NCBI GenBank assembly: GCA_016787665.1
Contig: JAEUUC010000010.1
Location: forward strand, 1-64,000
Origin: Cyclobacteriaceae bacterium
GTDB taxonomy: Bacteria > Bacteroidota > Bacteroidia > Cytophagales > Cyclobacteriaceae
Length of the DNA stretch: 64,000 bases
Direction: 5' to 3'
Each line of letters opens with the position of its first letter. Within the stretch, counting starts at the first letter, position 1. A program made the translations under genes and the position numbers. This document shows positions 16,219-24,443 of the stretch, in pieces. The notes below the pieces were generated by a model. It searched no databases and was not told the DNA's origin. It worked only from the letters and a program-made list of their open reading frames with translations.

Positions 16219-16878
16219 TTAGCTGAAGCTTACCGAAATGAACATGACTAAAACCATCCACAACAAAAGGCCTAAACCATAAGTACTGGCAACAAACACC
16301 AGACTCCCTGTAAAATCCCTTCCTAAAAAACCCTTCAACTGCCAAGCTAAAATGCACCAGTAAGTCACTTCAAACAGATTCAGCATCCGTAAAGGATAGA
16401 CTAGCCAAGGCTCAATCTCGTTCGAATCTATGATACCTATAACAGAAAGCGGTGAAAAATGATAAACATCGGCCAACCCAAAATCGGACCGAAAAAAGCC
16501 GAACCAAAAAATTTTCACAAGAATTGGTAATAGGGCAACAAAATGAGCCAACAGAACAATCTTTAACAAGTCAATTATTCGTCCACCTAATTGGCATACA
16601 AAACAACCAATGTAAAGACATGAAAAAATCAAAAAACATTTGATCAACAGAAAAATTGGACTAAGAAGATAAGAGAGCCATTTCCATTTCTTTCCGTCTT
16701 CCAACATTTTTTCAATTCTATCATGGGATAATTGATCTTGCCAAAACTCGTAGTACAAGGAATCATCAACTAGAAACGAGTCAGCTAACAGCATTAGAAA
16801 AATTTGAAAAGTCACTAATAAGCTTACCAAACCCATCAAGCCGACTTTTTGCTCGTTATGCGTAATGCGCTCAACCAT
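16219..16878 (-). CDS. multi-pass membrane protein of the peptide-export operon (copy 2)
   Basis: A 219-residue protein with about five or six membrane segments. It shares layout and text with the next gene upstream: both have a short N-terminal membrane segment, an acidic loop (DSLYYEFWQDQ here), a central segment pair, and a conserved block of the type PLSVxxxxDxxEI followed by a PLxxLxxxxLF segment. The two look like diverged tandem duplicates with a Yip1-like membrane arrangement. I do not recognise a defined family. Likely roles are immunity to the exported peptide or an export accessory. Confidence 0.68.
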   Translation of the reverse strand: MVERITHNEQKVGLMGLVSLLVTFQIFLMLLADSFLVDDSLYYEFWQDQLSHDRIEKMLEDGKKWKWLSYLLSPIFLLIKCFLIFSCLYIGCFVCQLGGRIIDLLKIVLLAHFVALLPILVKIFWFGFFRSDFGLADVYHFSPLSVIGIIDSNEIEPWLVYPLRMLNLFEVTYWCILAWQLKGFLGRDFTGSLVFVASTYGLGLLLWMVLVMFISVSFS

Positions 16879-16897
16879 TTCATTTTGGCTTAACAGA

Positions 16898-17533
16898 CTA
16901 CATGAAGATATACCATATCCCGAAGAACAAGATGAGAGGAAGGATGTAACAGGTTGTTACAACCTTAATCAGTTCGCCAATGGTTGCCCCCGACAAAAGA
17001 CGAAACGAGGCGATTATTACAATTATTTTTAACAGGTGGAATAAATCAACTGATTGCAGGGCATAAGATAGCGGAAAACCGATTTCCTGATTGTCAACTA
17101 GTGAAAAAACCGAGAGTGGGTTAAGGTTAAAAACTTCAGAACTAACAAAAGACCCCCTTGCCTTAAACCAAAAAAAAATCACGAACTCTTTCACAATCTC
17201 TGAGCATGAGGCAAATGAACAAACATTAAACACAACTCTGGTCGGGAAGCCCAACTGGAACAGTGTCGTTCCTAAGAGGAACAGACCTGAAGTCACTACT
17301 ATTGTGGCGGAAAAAAACAAAACCAAAAGGGAATACTTTACCCTTCTAAAACCTCTAAGGCCCTCGAGGTAGCGATCAAAATCTTGTCCCTTGAATTCTT
17401 GAAATAGCATATCCTCGGTAACAAGCAATTCATGTTTAGCATAAATCGAAATCAGGTAGGCAAGCCCAACTATCAATGCAACAACCCAGGGGTTCGAATT
17501 AAAAACGCCTTTTACCTTTTGCATTTCTCTCAA
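16898..17533 (-). CDS. multi-pass membrane protein of the peptide-export operon (copy 1)
   Basis: A 211-residue, strongly hydrophobic protein with about five membrane segments and the same PLSVFSLVDNQEI block as its neighbour. The start overlaps the end of the upstream carboxypeptidase-like-domain gene by 26-35 nt; an ATG three codons downstream is an alternative start. A/T content is higher than in core genes. Similarity to the following gene suggests duplication. No catalytic motif is seen. As with its partner, immunity or export assistance are the most reasonable guesses. Confidence 0.68.
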   Translation of the reverse strand: MREMQKVKGVFNSNPWVVALIVGLAYLISIYAKHELLVTEDMLFQEFKGQDFDRYLEGLRGFRRVKYSLLVLFFSATIVVTSGLFLLGTTLFQLGFPTRVVFNVCSFASCSEIVKEFVIFFWFKARGSFVSSEVFNLNPLSVFSLVDNQEIGFPLSYALQSVDLFHLLKIIVIIASFRLLSGATIGELIKVVTTCYILPLILFFGIWYIFM

Positions 17534-18794
17534 ACTGATTATCTAACGACTCCTTTTTTTCGAGTGAGAATCTCTGATTTGGGCCTATGGGGTTAAGTGT
17601 AACCATGTTATAAGTCTCCCAAAACTGCTTGTTGTATGGACGAGCCTTTTCGTAAATATCATCATCCGCGAATTCTCTTTCCCTCCTCTTGATTCGATCG
17701 TAATCCGACCTTTTCAGCAATATTTCATTAATCATAATTGATGATTCCTTGAACTGCAACTTTCCTTTAGCGCCAGTAACGCCCGGGATAGGCTCAAAAC
17801 AAGTGATATAAAAAGGGTAGTACTTGGAATTAATCTTATGGTACTCTACAACTATTTTGAACCTTAAGCGATTATCAAAAAAAACAAGTTCCTGATTAGG
17901 AAATGTGAACTTGGGGTTTGCCACCCATGAGTAAGTCATTCGTCTTATGGCTAAGTCTCCTAGCGAAACAAAGATTTCGCCAACAAAGTAGGGACCATTA
18001 CGCTCTTCATCAGTAGAAAATACAATTTTTGCAACTTGGTTTTGGTCCGTCCCCAGAATAGTATCTAATCGCAGGTTATATGTTAAAATAGAGCTTGACC
18101 TAATCAACTTCCCGCTTTGTCGAAGAAAGTCAGATCGATATGTCTTTAGCAAATCATTTTCCGAACCAAGAAAGACTTGCACCAAAGATTTGGTCCATGA
18201 ATACTCAACATAATCATTGCTCTTTCTTATTTGATCAACCCTTACTCTAACGTTCTCATCCTTTCCTGAGTATCCTGGGTCCTGAATGCTTATTGCAGCC
18301 TCTACGAGCCGGGATGATGAGTCTCCATTTTGACTTATCTGCCTGAAAAATCCAGACGAAAAAAAATCATCTGTAGGATAGTTTGATTTCACCTTTTCTA
18401 AGACCCGCTGTATGAATTCATGCAATGAATCCTGTTTTATGGCTTCAACAACCACCTCGTTTAGCATAACAATGTCCGGAATTAAAAAAATTGAATCGGC
18501 CATGTCGCGAGACGCCAAAAACTCACGGATGGGCAAACTAAGGCTCTTGAAGCCAATACAACTAAACACAACATTTCGGTTGGACAATGTGTCCGGTAAA
18601 ATCAAATGAAATTGGCCCGCGTAATTAGTAACCACCCCAATAGATAAATTTTCTATGTGTACGTGAACAAAAGGAACTGTCGAAGAGTCTTGCTTACTAA
18701 ATACCGTACCCCTGAACCCTAAAGTCTGGGCAAAAGAGATTGAAAACGCTGAGACAAACAGCAGAAGCATGAAAAAAACATGTTTCATATTCAT
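17499..18794 (-). CDS. secreted protein with carboxypeptidase-like regulatory domain
   Basis: A 431-residue protein with a signal peptide (MNMKHVFFMLLLFVSAFSISFAQ). A CarboxypepD_reg-like beta-sandwich covers about residues 25-110 (GFRGTVFSKQDSSTVPFVHVHI, split; IGFKSLSLPI). The remaining 300 residues are an uncharacterised region also seen behind this domain in other Bacteroidota proteins, ending in a charged tail (RNAKGKRRF). It is not a TonB receptor: the plug and barrel are missing. Placement directly after the peptide gene, and before the membrane proteins and exporter, suggests it works at the outer membrane in export or surface display of the peptide. That is inference. Confidence 0.72.
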   Translation of the reverse strand: MNMKHVFFMLLLFVSAFSISFAQTLGFRGTVFSKQDSSTVPFVHVHIENLSIGVVTNYAGQFHLILPDTLSNRNVVFSCIGFKSLSLPIREFLASRDMADSIFLIPDIVMLNEVVVEAIKQDSLHEFIQRVLEKVKSNYPTDDFFSSGFFRQISQNGDSSSRLVEAAISIQDPGYSGKDENVRVRVDQIRKSNDYVEYSWTKSLVQVFLGSENDLLKTYRSDFLRQSGKLIRSSSILTYNLRLDTILGTDQNQVAKIVFSTDEERNGPYFVGEIFVSLGDLAIRRMTYSWVANPKFTFPNQELVFFDNRLRFKIVVEYHKINSKYYPFYITCFEPIPGVTGAKGKLQFKESSIMINEILLKRSDYDRIKRREREFADDDIYEKARPYNKQFWETYNMVTLNPIGPNQRFSLEKKESLDNQFERNAKGKRRF

Positions 18795-18802
18795 TAAACT
18801 TA

Positions 18803-18831
18803 AAGAGAAGCCGATTTTCTCGGCTTCTCTT
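18803..18831 (-). terminator. hairpin between precursor gene and downstream operon
   Basis: Perfect 12-bp arms AAGAGAAGCCGA / TCGGCTTCTCTT around a 5-nt loop, 23 nt past the precursor stop and 8 nt before the next start. Only a short T tract (TTTA) follows on the minus strand. It may therefore be a leaky terminator or an mRNA-stabilising stem, which would give more precursor than exporter transcript. Confidence 0.65.
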
Positions 18832-18854
18832 GAGACAGCAAATTTGCAGTTCTA

Positions 18855-19016
18855 CTATTGCTGATTGGTACAATGCCTGCCGTACATCTCCCAAGCAAAA
18901 AGATAGAGTTCATTCGACCCTTGAAAATTGCCACCTGTTAGCACAGCCCACATGTTATCACAGTAGGTGCTGCCCGCTGAAATTACCTCAATTTCCTCAA
19001 CATTCAATTTTTTCAT
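18855..19016 (-). CDS. double-glycine-type leader peptide precursor (bacteriocin- or signal-like)
   Basis: A 53-residue precursor. The leader (residues 1-15, MKKLNVEEIEVISAG) fits the C39 consensus: Leu at -12, Glu at -8, Ile at -7, Ile at -4, Ala-Gly at -2/-1. Cleavage after Gly15 would release a 38-residue peptide with two cysteines (19 and 49), aromatic residues and a GG pair in the middle. I chose the ATG directly before KKLN because the upstream seven-codon extension would break the leader pattern. It is the first gene before the exporter operon on the same strand. Function (antimicrobial, signal, or modified peptide) is not decided by sequence. Confidence 0.78.
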   Translation of the reverse strand: MKKLNVEEIEVISAGSTYCDNMWAVLTGGNFQGSNELYLFAWEMYGRHCTNQQ

Positions 19017-19119
19017 ACTGGTATATTTGATTAGCACCCAGAAACCCGTCTGGTACGGTTGTTTTGCAAAACTTTGGAAGATAAGTTGAAAGAGATGTTA
19101 CTAGGCACAGCACCCCGAA

Positions 19120-19155
19120 AAATAGGGGTACCACACTTCCCGGGAAATAGGGATA
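19120..19155. promoter_or_regulatory. direct repeats in the precursor/regulator divergent region
   Basis: AAATAGGGGTA and AAATAGGGATA occur 25 bp apart, with the palindrome TTCCCGGGAA between them. They lie in the 164-bp region between the divergent peptide and response-regulator genes, so they are plausible binding sites for that LuxR-type regulator. Purely pattern-based. Confidence 0.35.
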
Positions 19156-19180
19156 TTTCGACATAAATCTCGTTGACAGC

Positions 19181-19807
19181 ATGGCGTGGGCAGTTTTGGT
19201 GGTAGATGACCACAGTATGGTGGGGGAATTGATGGCGGCTGCCTTGCAGGATTGGAATCAGATAAAATCGGTTTCCTGTAGTACCTCGGCCGAAGATGCG
19301 CTACATCGGGTGCGCCAGCATCCACCCGATATTGCATTTGTGGACGCCCGTATGCCCGGCACCAGCGGGGTTGAATTGATCAAAAATCTGAAATCGGAAT
19401 ATACCCGAACAAGACTGGTAGGTATGACTAGCTTTGAAGAAGACGAAACGCTGGCCGAAATGCTACAAGCCGGTGTGCACGGCCTGCTGCTCAAACGCAG
19501 TACCAGCCGCCAGGAAATACGACTTTGTCTTGAGCAAGTCATGGCAGGACGAAGTTACTTTTCGGCTCAGGTAACTCAGCGCATCACAGCATCACCTAAA
19601 CTATTACAACCCCCTCCGCACCTATCCAGTCGAGAGCTTCAGATTCTACAGCTCATTTGCCAGGGCTATTCGACCAAACAAATTGCCGACCACGTGCAGT
19701 TGAAGGAAATGACGGTCGATGACTACCGTAAAAAAATGCTATCGAAAACCCACACTAAAAATGCTGCTGAGTTGGTTGACTTTGCTCATCGCAACGGGCT
19801 AGTTTAA
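19181..19807 (+). CDS. LuxR/NarL-type response regulator
   Basis: A 208-residue two-domain regulator. The receiver has Asp9/Asp10, phosphoacceptor Asp55 (AFVDARMP), Thr83 and Lys105. A LuxR-type helix-turn-helix spans about 145-208 (LSSRELQILQLICQGYSTKQIADH). It is divergent from the peptide precursor and convergent with a HisKA_3 histidine kinase, whose stop overlaps its own by 9 nt. The pair probably forms a two-component system controlling the export locus. Start chosen at ATG with the usual short N terminus. Confidence 0.9.
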   Translation: MAWAVLVVDDHSMVGELMAAALQDWNQIKSVSCSTSAEDALHRVRQHPPDIAFVDARMPGTSGVELIKNLKSEYTRTRLVGMTSFEEDETLAEMLQAGVHGLLLKRSTSRQEIRLCLEQVMAGRSYFSAQVTQRITASPKLLQPPPHLSSRELQILQLICQGYSTKQIADHVQLKEMTVDDYRKKMLSKTHTKNAAELVDFAHRNGLV

Positions 19808-20629
19808 AAAACGGTTGGGCAGGCGTACAACTACGTGAAGTCCGAGGGTGATAGTAACAAAATCAATTTCGGCCCCAATGCGGCTTGCCCTCTCCTGCAA
19901 GCTCTGCATGCCCAATCCGAAGCCTCGGCCCCGTGCCATACCCTGTCCATTATCTTCCATATGGATCTTGAGAAGCTCACGACTCCAACTGAGTGTGCAT
20001 CGAAGTTGAAAGCCCATTGAACTCTTCAGAAAATTATGACAAACTTCGTGCATGATGTAATACAAGTCGTGTTTTACAGTAGCGGGGATATCAAATTCAA
20101 ACGAATCGTCTACACTTTTATATGTGATCTTCAGGTGATGCATCGCGCTCAGCGAATCCGTAAGCGTCTTCGCTAGTACGGAGAATGGGAGCTTTTCAAA
20201 CCGCGGCTGCGTCAACCCATTAATCAAGAACCGAAGCGTGCCTACAATATCATCCAGTTCTTGCCTGAGTTGATCCACCTGCTTTTCAACACGTTCTGGA
20301 GAATTAGAATACAGAATTTGCTCCAACTTAAACCGGGCCGCAACAATACGTTGGACCGTATCATCATGTAGTTCGTGTGCAATTCGTTTTTGCTCATGGG
20401 CAATTATGAGCTCATTTCGAGCCATTTCATCGTTCAATTCAAGCTTTAATCGGCTGATCTGCTCTCGCAGCCCTTCCAAAGTAAATTGTAAACTGCGTTT
20501 TTCGCTTTTCGCTTCGCGAATGGCCAATTGATATCTTCTTTTTAGCCAAAATTTGGTAATCCAAAACACAAGCACGGACGAAATCACTACGGCCCCAAAA
20601 ATAACCGTCATGAATTTCCAATCTATCAT
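19799..20629 (-). CDS. HisKA_3 sensor histidine kinase
   Basis: A 276-residue kinase with one N-terminal membrane segment (about 8-29), a coiled-coil linker, the HisKA_3 dimerisation motif with phospho-His near 88 (AHELHDDTVQRI), and an HATPase_c domain (DNGQGM, GFGLGMQSLQERA). There is no periplasmic sensor domain, so it must sense through the membrane helix, the linker or a partner. The ATG overlaps the stop of the upstream GDPD gene (TGATG); an adjacent GTG one codon earlier is possible. The cognate regulator is most likely the convergent LuxR-type gene. Confidence 0.88.
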   Translation of the reverse strand: MIDWKFMTVIFGAVVISSVLVFWITKFWLKRRYQLAIREAKSEKRSLQFTLEGLREQISRLKLELNDEMARNELIIAHEQKRIAHELHDDTVQRIVAARFKLEQILYSNSPERVEKQVDQLRQELDDIVGTLRFLINGLTQPRFEKLPFSVLAKTLTDSLSAMHHLKITYKSVDDSFEFDIPATVKHDLYYIMHEVCHNFLKSSMGFQLRCTLSWSRELLKIHMEDNGQGMARGRGFGLGMQSLQERASRIGAEIDFVTITLGLHVVVRLPNRFLN

Positions 20630-21537
20630 CACCTTCCCTCCCGCTTGATGCTCAGCGTCATCTTGTATTTGGCCGCACGGTCCGGGTAGTCGGTGATGAA
20701 CCCATCCACGCCCATGCCTTTGATGGCCAGCATGTCTTTCTCTTCATTAACGGTCCACGGAATAACCCGCATCTTCAGTTTCTTCAGGTACTTCACTTTC
20801 TCGCGATCAAGCAACTTGAAATCGGGGCTATAAATGGCCGGCTGAAAGCCCAGCTCGGCCAGGTTTTCGTCAATGGATTTTTTGTTTTCCACCAGTGCGG
20901 CCAGCCGCACCTCCGGGTATTTCTCGTGCCAGTACTTCAGCACGCGGAAATCAAACGACTGAATCACCACACGTTCCCAGGGAAGGTACTGGTCAATCAA
21001 CTGGTACACCACATCGGAAAACTCGGCCGGTACTGGATGAAATTTGTTGTCCCCTGCCGGCAGACTTTTGATTTCGATGTTGTAATCCACCTCGTAGCGG
21101 GAGAAGCTTTTGATATGATCTTCCACGGCCGCAATCACATCGCGCAGTAGCGGCTTGTGCACCGCCATCTTTTCCTGTTCGGGAAACCGCGCATTCCCCT
21201 TACTGCCGCAGTCAAACTGCTTCACTTCATCATACGTCATCTGGTAGATGTTGTACGCCATCTCCGTCTTAGCCTCAATCGGCTGGCCATCGGGCTGCGT
21301 GCAAATGGCGGCCGACATCCACGGCTCGTGCGACACGATCACCTTTTTGTCCTTCGTGATCGCCAGATCCAACTCCAGCGTGGTGACTCCGTAGTCCAGG
21401 GCCGCAAGAAAAGCCGGGATGGTGTTCTCCGGTTTTAAACCGCGGGCGCCCCGGTGGCCCTGCACATCAAACTTGGGGTGGTGAATCTGCGCGAAAGACG
21501 CTACCGATGTTGCCATGAGCAGAATAACAAGCTTCAT
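20629..21537 (-). CDS. glycerophosphodiester phosphodiesterase
   Basis: A 302-residue exported enzyme that would hydrolyse glycerophosphodiesters to glycerol-3-phosphate and an alcohol. The TIM-barrel GDPD signature HRGARGLKPENTIPAF lies just after the signal peptide (MKLVILLMATSVASFAQ); ELDLAITKDKKVIVSHEP provides metal and catalytic residues, and the C terminus has the usual GVDGFITDYPD. A start 33 nt upstream is possible but gives a less typical signal. It is coupled to the histidine kinase gene. Why a phosphodiesterase and a sensor kinase should be linked is unclear. Confidence 0.9.
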   Translation of the reverse strand: MKLVILLMATSVASFAQIHHPKFDVQGHRGARGLKPENTIPAFLAALDYGVTTLELDLAITKDKKVIVSHEPWMSAAICTQPDGQPIEAKTEMAYNIYQMTYDEVKQFDCGSKGNARFPEQEKMAVHKPLLRDVIAAVEDHIKSFSRYEVDYNIEIKSLPAGDNKFHPVPAEFSDVVYQLIDQYLPWERVVIQSFDFRVLKYWHEKYPEVRLAALVENKKSIDENLAELGFQPAIYSPDFKLLDREKVKYLKKLKMRVIPWTVNEEKDMLAIKGMGVDGFITDYPDRAAKYKMTLSIKREGR

Positions 21538-21610
21538 GACGCAAGATAGAGAGTTCCTCTTTTGTTTCACGCAGAATCGCCAAGCGGCTCTGCGCCAGGT
21601 GATGCTGCGG

Positions 21611-24412
21611 TTAATTGCGGATCATCATCCGCATGCCACCGCCACCGGGCCTGCGCATGCCCATGGGGTTGAGCTGTTTGTTCAGCGCGTAGGTAAAACT
21701 CAGCATGAAGTATCGCCCCAAATTGTTGGTCACCTGCTGCTGGTAGTAGTTGGCGGTGGCCGTTTGGGTTACACTCTGACTTTGATCCAGCGCATTTACC
21801 ACACCCAACTTCAACTCACCCGTTTTGTTTTTTAAGATAAACCGCGAGATCGAGATATCCAGCAACGGAATCGTTTCTTCAAAATCCGTGGTCTGGCTGT
21901 TGTAGATGAAGTAGTTGAAATTGGTATTGAATGCATAGTTCTTCAGGAAATTCAGGTTGAACTCTGCGCCATACGTTTTATTGAAGAACACCTGGTCCTG
22001 CTGATTATCAAATTCATACATCGTTTGTTGATGACTGAGGTTGGCGCTCAGGTCAAGCGTTACAATCTCTTTGAAGGTGAAGTTGTAGCGCACGGTACCC
22101 CCGGCCGTTTGCTGGCGAATGATGTTTTCCTGGCCGTTCAGCAAGTTAACGCTGCGGGTACGGTTCGCGGTTGGGCCGATGTTAACGCGGCTCTTCAGCT
22201 TTTTGATCGGGAAACCAAAGTTCACATTGCCTGTCAGCACCAGGGCATAATCGGTGTTTACCGGGCGGGTGAGGCTTTGCAAGGTTTGTGGATCTACATT
22301 TTGAGAGTTCGTGATGGCATTCTTGTTATAGGTGGCCGTGAAGAACGCAAACAGGTTCACAAACTTGCCCGGATCGAAGGTGGTGAAGTTGGCTGTCAGG
22401 CGGTGCTGGTAAGCGGGTGCCAGTTCGGGGTTACCTATGTATAAGTTCAGCGGATCGCTGTTGTCAATCACCGGCTGCAACTGCCGGATGGTCGGTTCCT
22501 GCATGGAGGTTTCATAGTCGAGGCGCAGATGCTTGAAACTGCTGAAGTCGTAATTGAAACGGGCCGATGGCAGGAAGTTCTCGAATGTACGGTCGATGGT
22601 CACGTTTTGAATTTCGAGATCGCCCGTGAGGTTGGTAACCTGGTAACTGCCACCAACGGTAAGGTTGTACTTCTGCCGGTTGAGGCGGAAATTGAGGCCG
22701 GGCCGGTTGAACAAAAAGTTGCTGGTGTAAATGTTGCTTAACTGCGGATTGAACGTGAGGCTGCCGCCTTGCTCATCAAATACCTGCCGATCGAAGTCGT
22801 TGATGTTTGAGCGAAAGGTGTAGTTGGCCTCCAGGTACTTGCGGTTGCCCAGCGGCTCGGTATAGGCTACCGTGGCCGCGTAGGTATAGTTGGTGTTCTC
22901 CTGCGTGTTGGTTTGCAGAATGTCCACTTGTTCGGGTTGGTTACCGAAAAACTCGTTGGTGGATTGCTGGTTGCCATCACTGTCCGTGAGCCCGAGGCCA
23001 AACGTGAGGTTGGTGGTGAGAAAGCGACCCTTCTTCTCAAACCGGTGGCGCCACAGCAGATTGGTGTTCAGTGTGGTTGCGGCCGTTTGCTGAAACGTGG
23101 CGCGCTGACTCGTGTTTTGCAGTGAGCCATCGGGCAAGCGCGACTCACTGTCGCTGGCAAGTGTCTGCTCCGATTCATTGTAGGAAAGATTGGCGGTGAG
23201 CTTCAGCGAGTTGGATGAATCCAACTTGTGATCGAGCACGAGGTTAGCCCGGTGGTTATCGTTGAGGTTGAGCTGGCGGGTTTGCTGATTGAACGTGTAG
23301 TTTCCGGCCGGAAAATAATTCACCCGGGTGAGGTCGGTGTTCAGGCTTTGATCCACGTGGTTGTAGAAATAACTGGTGCTGACTTGCGTCTTGGGGTTAA
23401 CGTCTTTGTTGAAATTAATGCCGCCCGCATAGTTCGTGACGATGCCATTTTGGCGGCCGCCAAAATTCAAGGGTACCCCCGAATTATCGCCACCCAGGTT
23501 AACCGTGAAGCGCCCACCACCTCCACCACCCATGAGTTGCTGCGAGCCACCAGAAAAATTCATGTAGTCATCAACGGAAAAGCCCTGCTCGTTCACGTTG
23601 TTGCCCATGCCGAGAAACGAGAGTTGCTGGCCCTTCGAAAACTTGTTGATGCTGGCACGGGCCTGAAACCGGTCTTCCGTTCCGGCTCCGGCCATAAGCG
23701 TTCCAAACGCTCCTTTCCGCTTCTCTTCCTTCAATTCGAGGTTGATTGTCTTTTCGCGTTGTCCGTCTTCAATGCCGGTGAACACGGCCTGATCGGATTT
23801 CTTATCGTACACCTGCACCTTATCCACCGCATCGGCCGGCAGGTTGCGCGTAGCCAGTTTGGGATCGCGGCCAAAAAATTCGCGGCCATCTACCATCACG
23901 CGTTGTACCTGTTCGCCTTGTGCTTTAATGCTTCCATCGGTCTCCACTTCTACTCCGGGTAACTTCTTCAGCAGATCTTCAACGGTGGCGTTGGTTTTCA
24001 CCTGGAAGGACCCCGCATTAAACTCGATGGTATCCTTTTTCACGGTCACGGGATTTTTCTCACCCTGCACGATCAACTCTGCCAACTCCTGCGTCAAGGG
24101 CTGCATGAGCAATATGCCCAAATCAAGTTCCGGCTCACCGAGCGCTTCTACGGTTTGAAACAACGGCTTATACCCCACAAACGTAATCTTCAGCCAATAA
24201 CGCCCGCGGCTTATTCCCTTCACCTCAAAATATCCCTTCGAATTGCTCACCCCGAAGTTGACCAGCGATGAATCGGCCGAAGACAGCAGCATGACCGTGG
24301 CCGAGGGCAGCGCACTTTTTGCAGAGTCCAGTACCTGGCCACGCAGGTTGGTCTTTTGCGCCACGGCCGCACTGGTAATCAAGCATAGCACGGCTAGTAA
24401 TGAATGTCTCAT
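21611..24412 (-). CDS. outer membrane beta-barrel protein with carboxypeptidase-like domain (TonB receptor-related)
   Basis: A 933-residue outer membrane protein. Signal peptide 1-18; CarboxypepD_reg-like domain about 22-105; plug-like region 110-230 (TVEDLLKKLPGVEVETDG, VMVDGREFFGRDP); then a large barrel ending in aromatic strands. This arrangement matches the outer membrane barrel family related to TonB-dependent receptors. Glycine-rich tracts occur in the loops and at the C terminus (GMRRPGGGGMRMM). It follows a GLPGLI-family gene 31 nt upstream, a common Bacteroidota pair. Substrate unknown. A divergent two-component system upstream could control it. Confidence 0.85.
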   Translation of the reverse strand: MRHSLLAVLCLITSAAVAQKTNLRGQVLDSAKSALPSATVMLLSSADSSLVNFGVSNSKGYFEVKGISRGRYWLKITFVGYKPLFQTVEALGEPELDLGILLMQPLTQELAELIVQGEKNPVTVKKDTIEFNAGSFQVKTNATVEDLLKKLPGVEVETDGSIKAQGEQVQRVMVDGREFFGRDPKLATRNLPADAVDKVQVYDKKSDQAVFTGIEDGQREKTINLELKEEKRKGAFGTLMAGAGTEDRFQARASINKFSKGQQLSFLGMGNNVNEQGFSVDDYMNFSGGSQQLMGGGGGGRFTVNLGGDNSGVPLNFGGRQNGIVTNYAGGINFNKDVNPKTQVSTSYFYNHVDQSLNTDLTRVNYFPAGNYTFNQQTRQLNLNDNHRANLVLDHKLDSSNSLKLTANLSYNESEQTLASDSESRLPDGSLQNTSQRATFQQTAATTLNTNLLWRHRFEKKGRFLTTNLTFGLGLTDSDGNQQSTNEFFGNQPEQVDILQTNTQENTNYTYAATVAYTEPLGNRKYLEANYTFRSNINDFDRQVFDEQGGSLTFNPQLSNIYTSNFLFNRPGLNFRLNRQKYNLTVGGSYQVTNLTGDLEIQNVTIDRTFENFLPSARFNYDFSSFKHLRLDYETSMQEPTIRQLQPVIDNSDPLNLYIGNPELAPAYQHRLTANFTTFDPGKFVNLFAFFTATYNKNAITNSQNVDPQTLQSLTRPVNTDYALVLTGNVNFGFPIKKLKSRVNIGPTANRTRSVNLLNGQENIIRQQTAGGTVRYNFTFKEIVTLDLSANLSHQQTMYEFDNQQDQVFFNKTYGAEFNLNFLKNYAFNTNFNYFIYNSQTTDFEETIPLLDISISRFILKNKTGELKLGVVNALDQSQSVTQTATANYYQQQVTNNLGRYFMLSFTYALNKQLNPMGMRRPGGGGMRMMIRN

Positions 24413-24443
24413 CGGTTACTGTTGGTGTAAGAGTGTGAAAAAA

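Noticed and set aside
18830-19030. Plus-strand open frame opposite the peptide precursor
   Set aside because: The minus-strand frame has a clear C39 leader and operon context; the plus frame has none.
23228-23962. Plus-strand open frame of 244 codons inside the outer membrane barrel gene
   Set aside because: It is the antisense shadow of a well-supported GC-rich gene.
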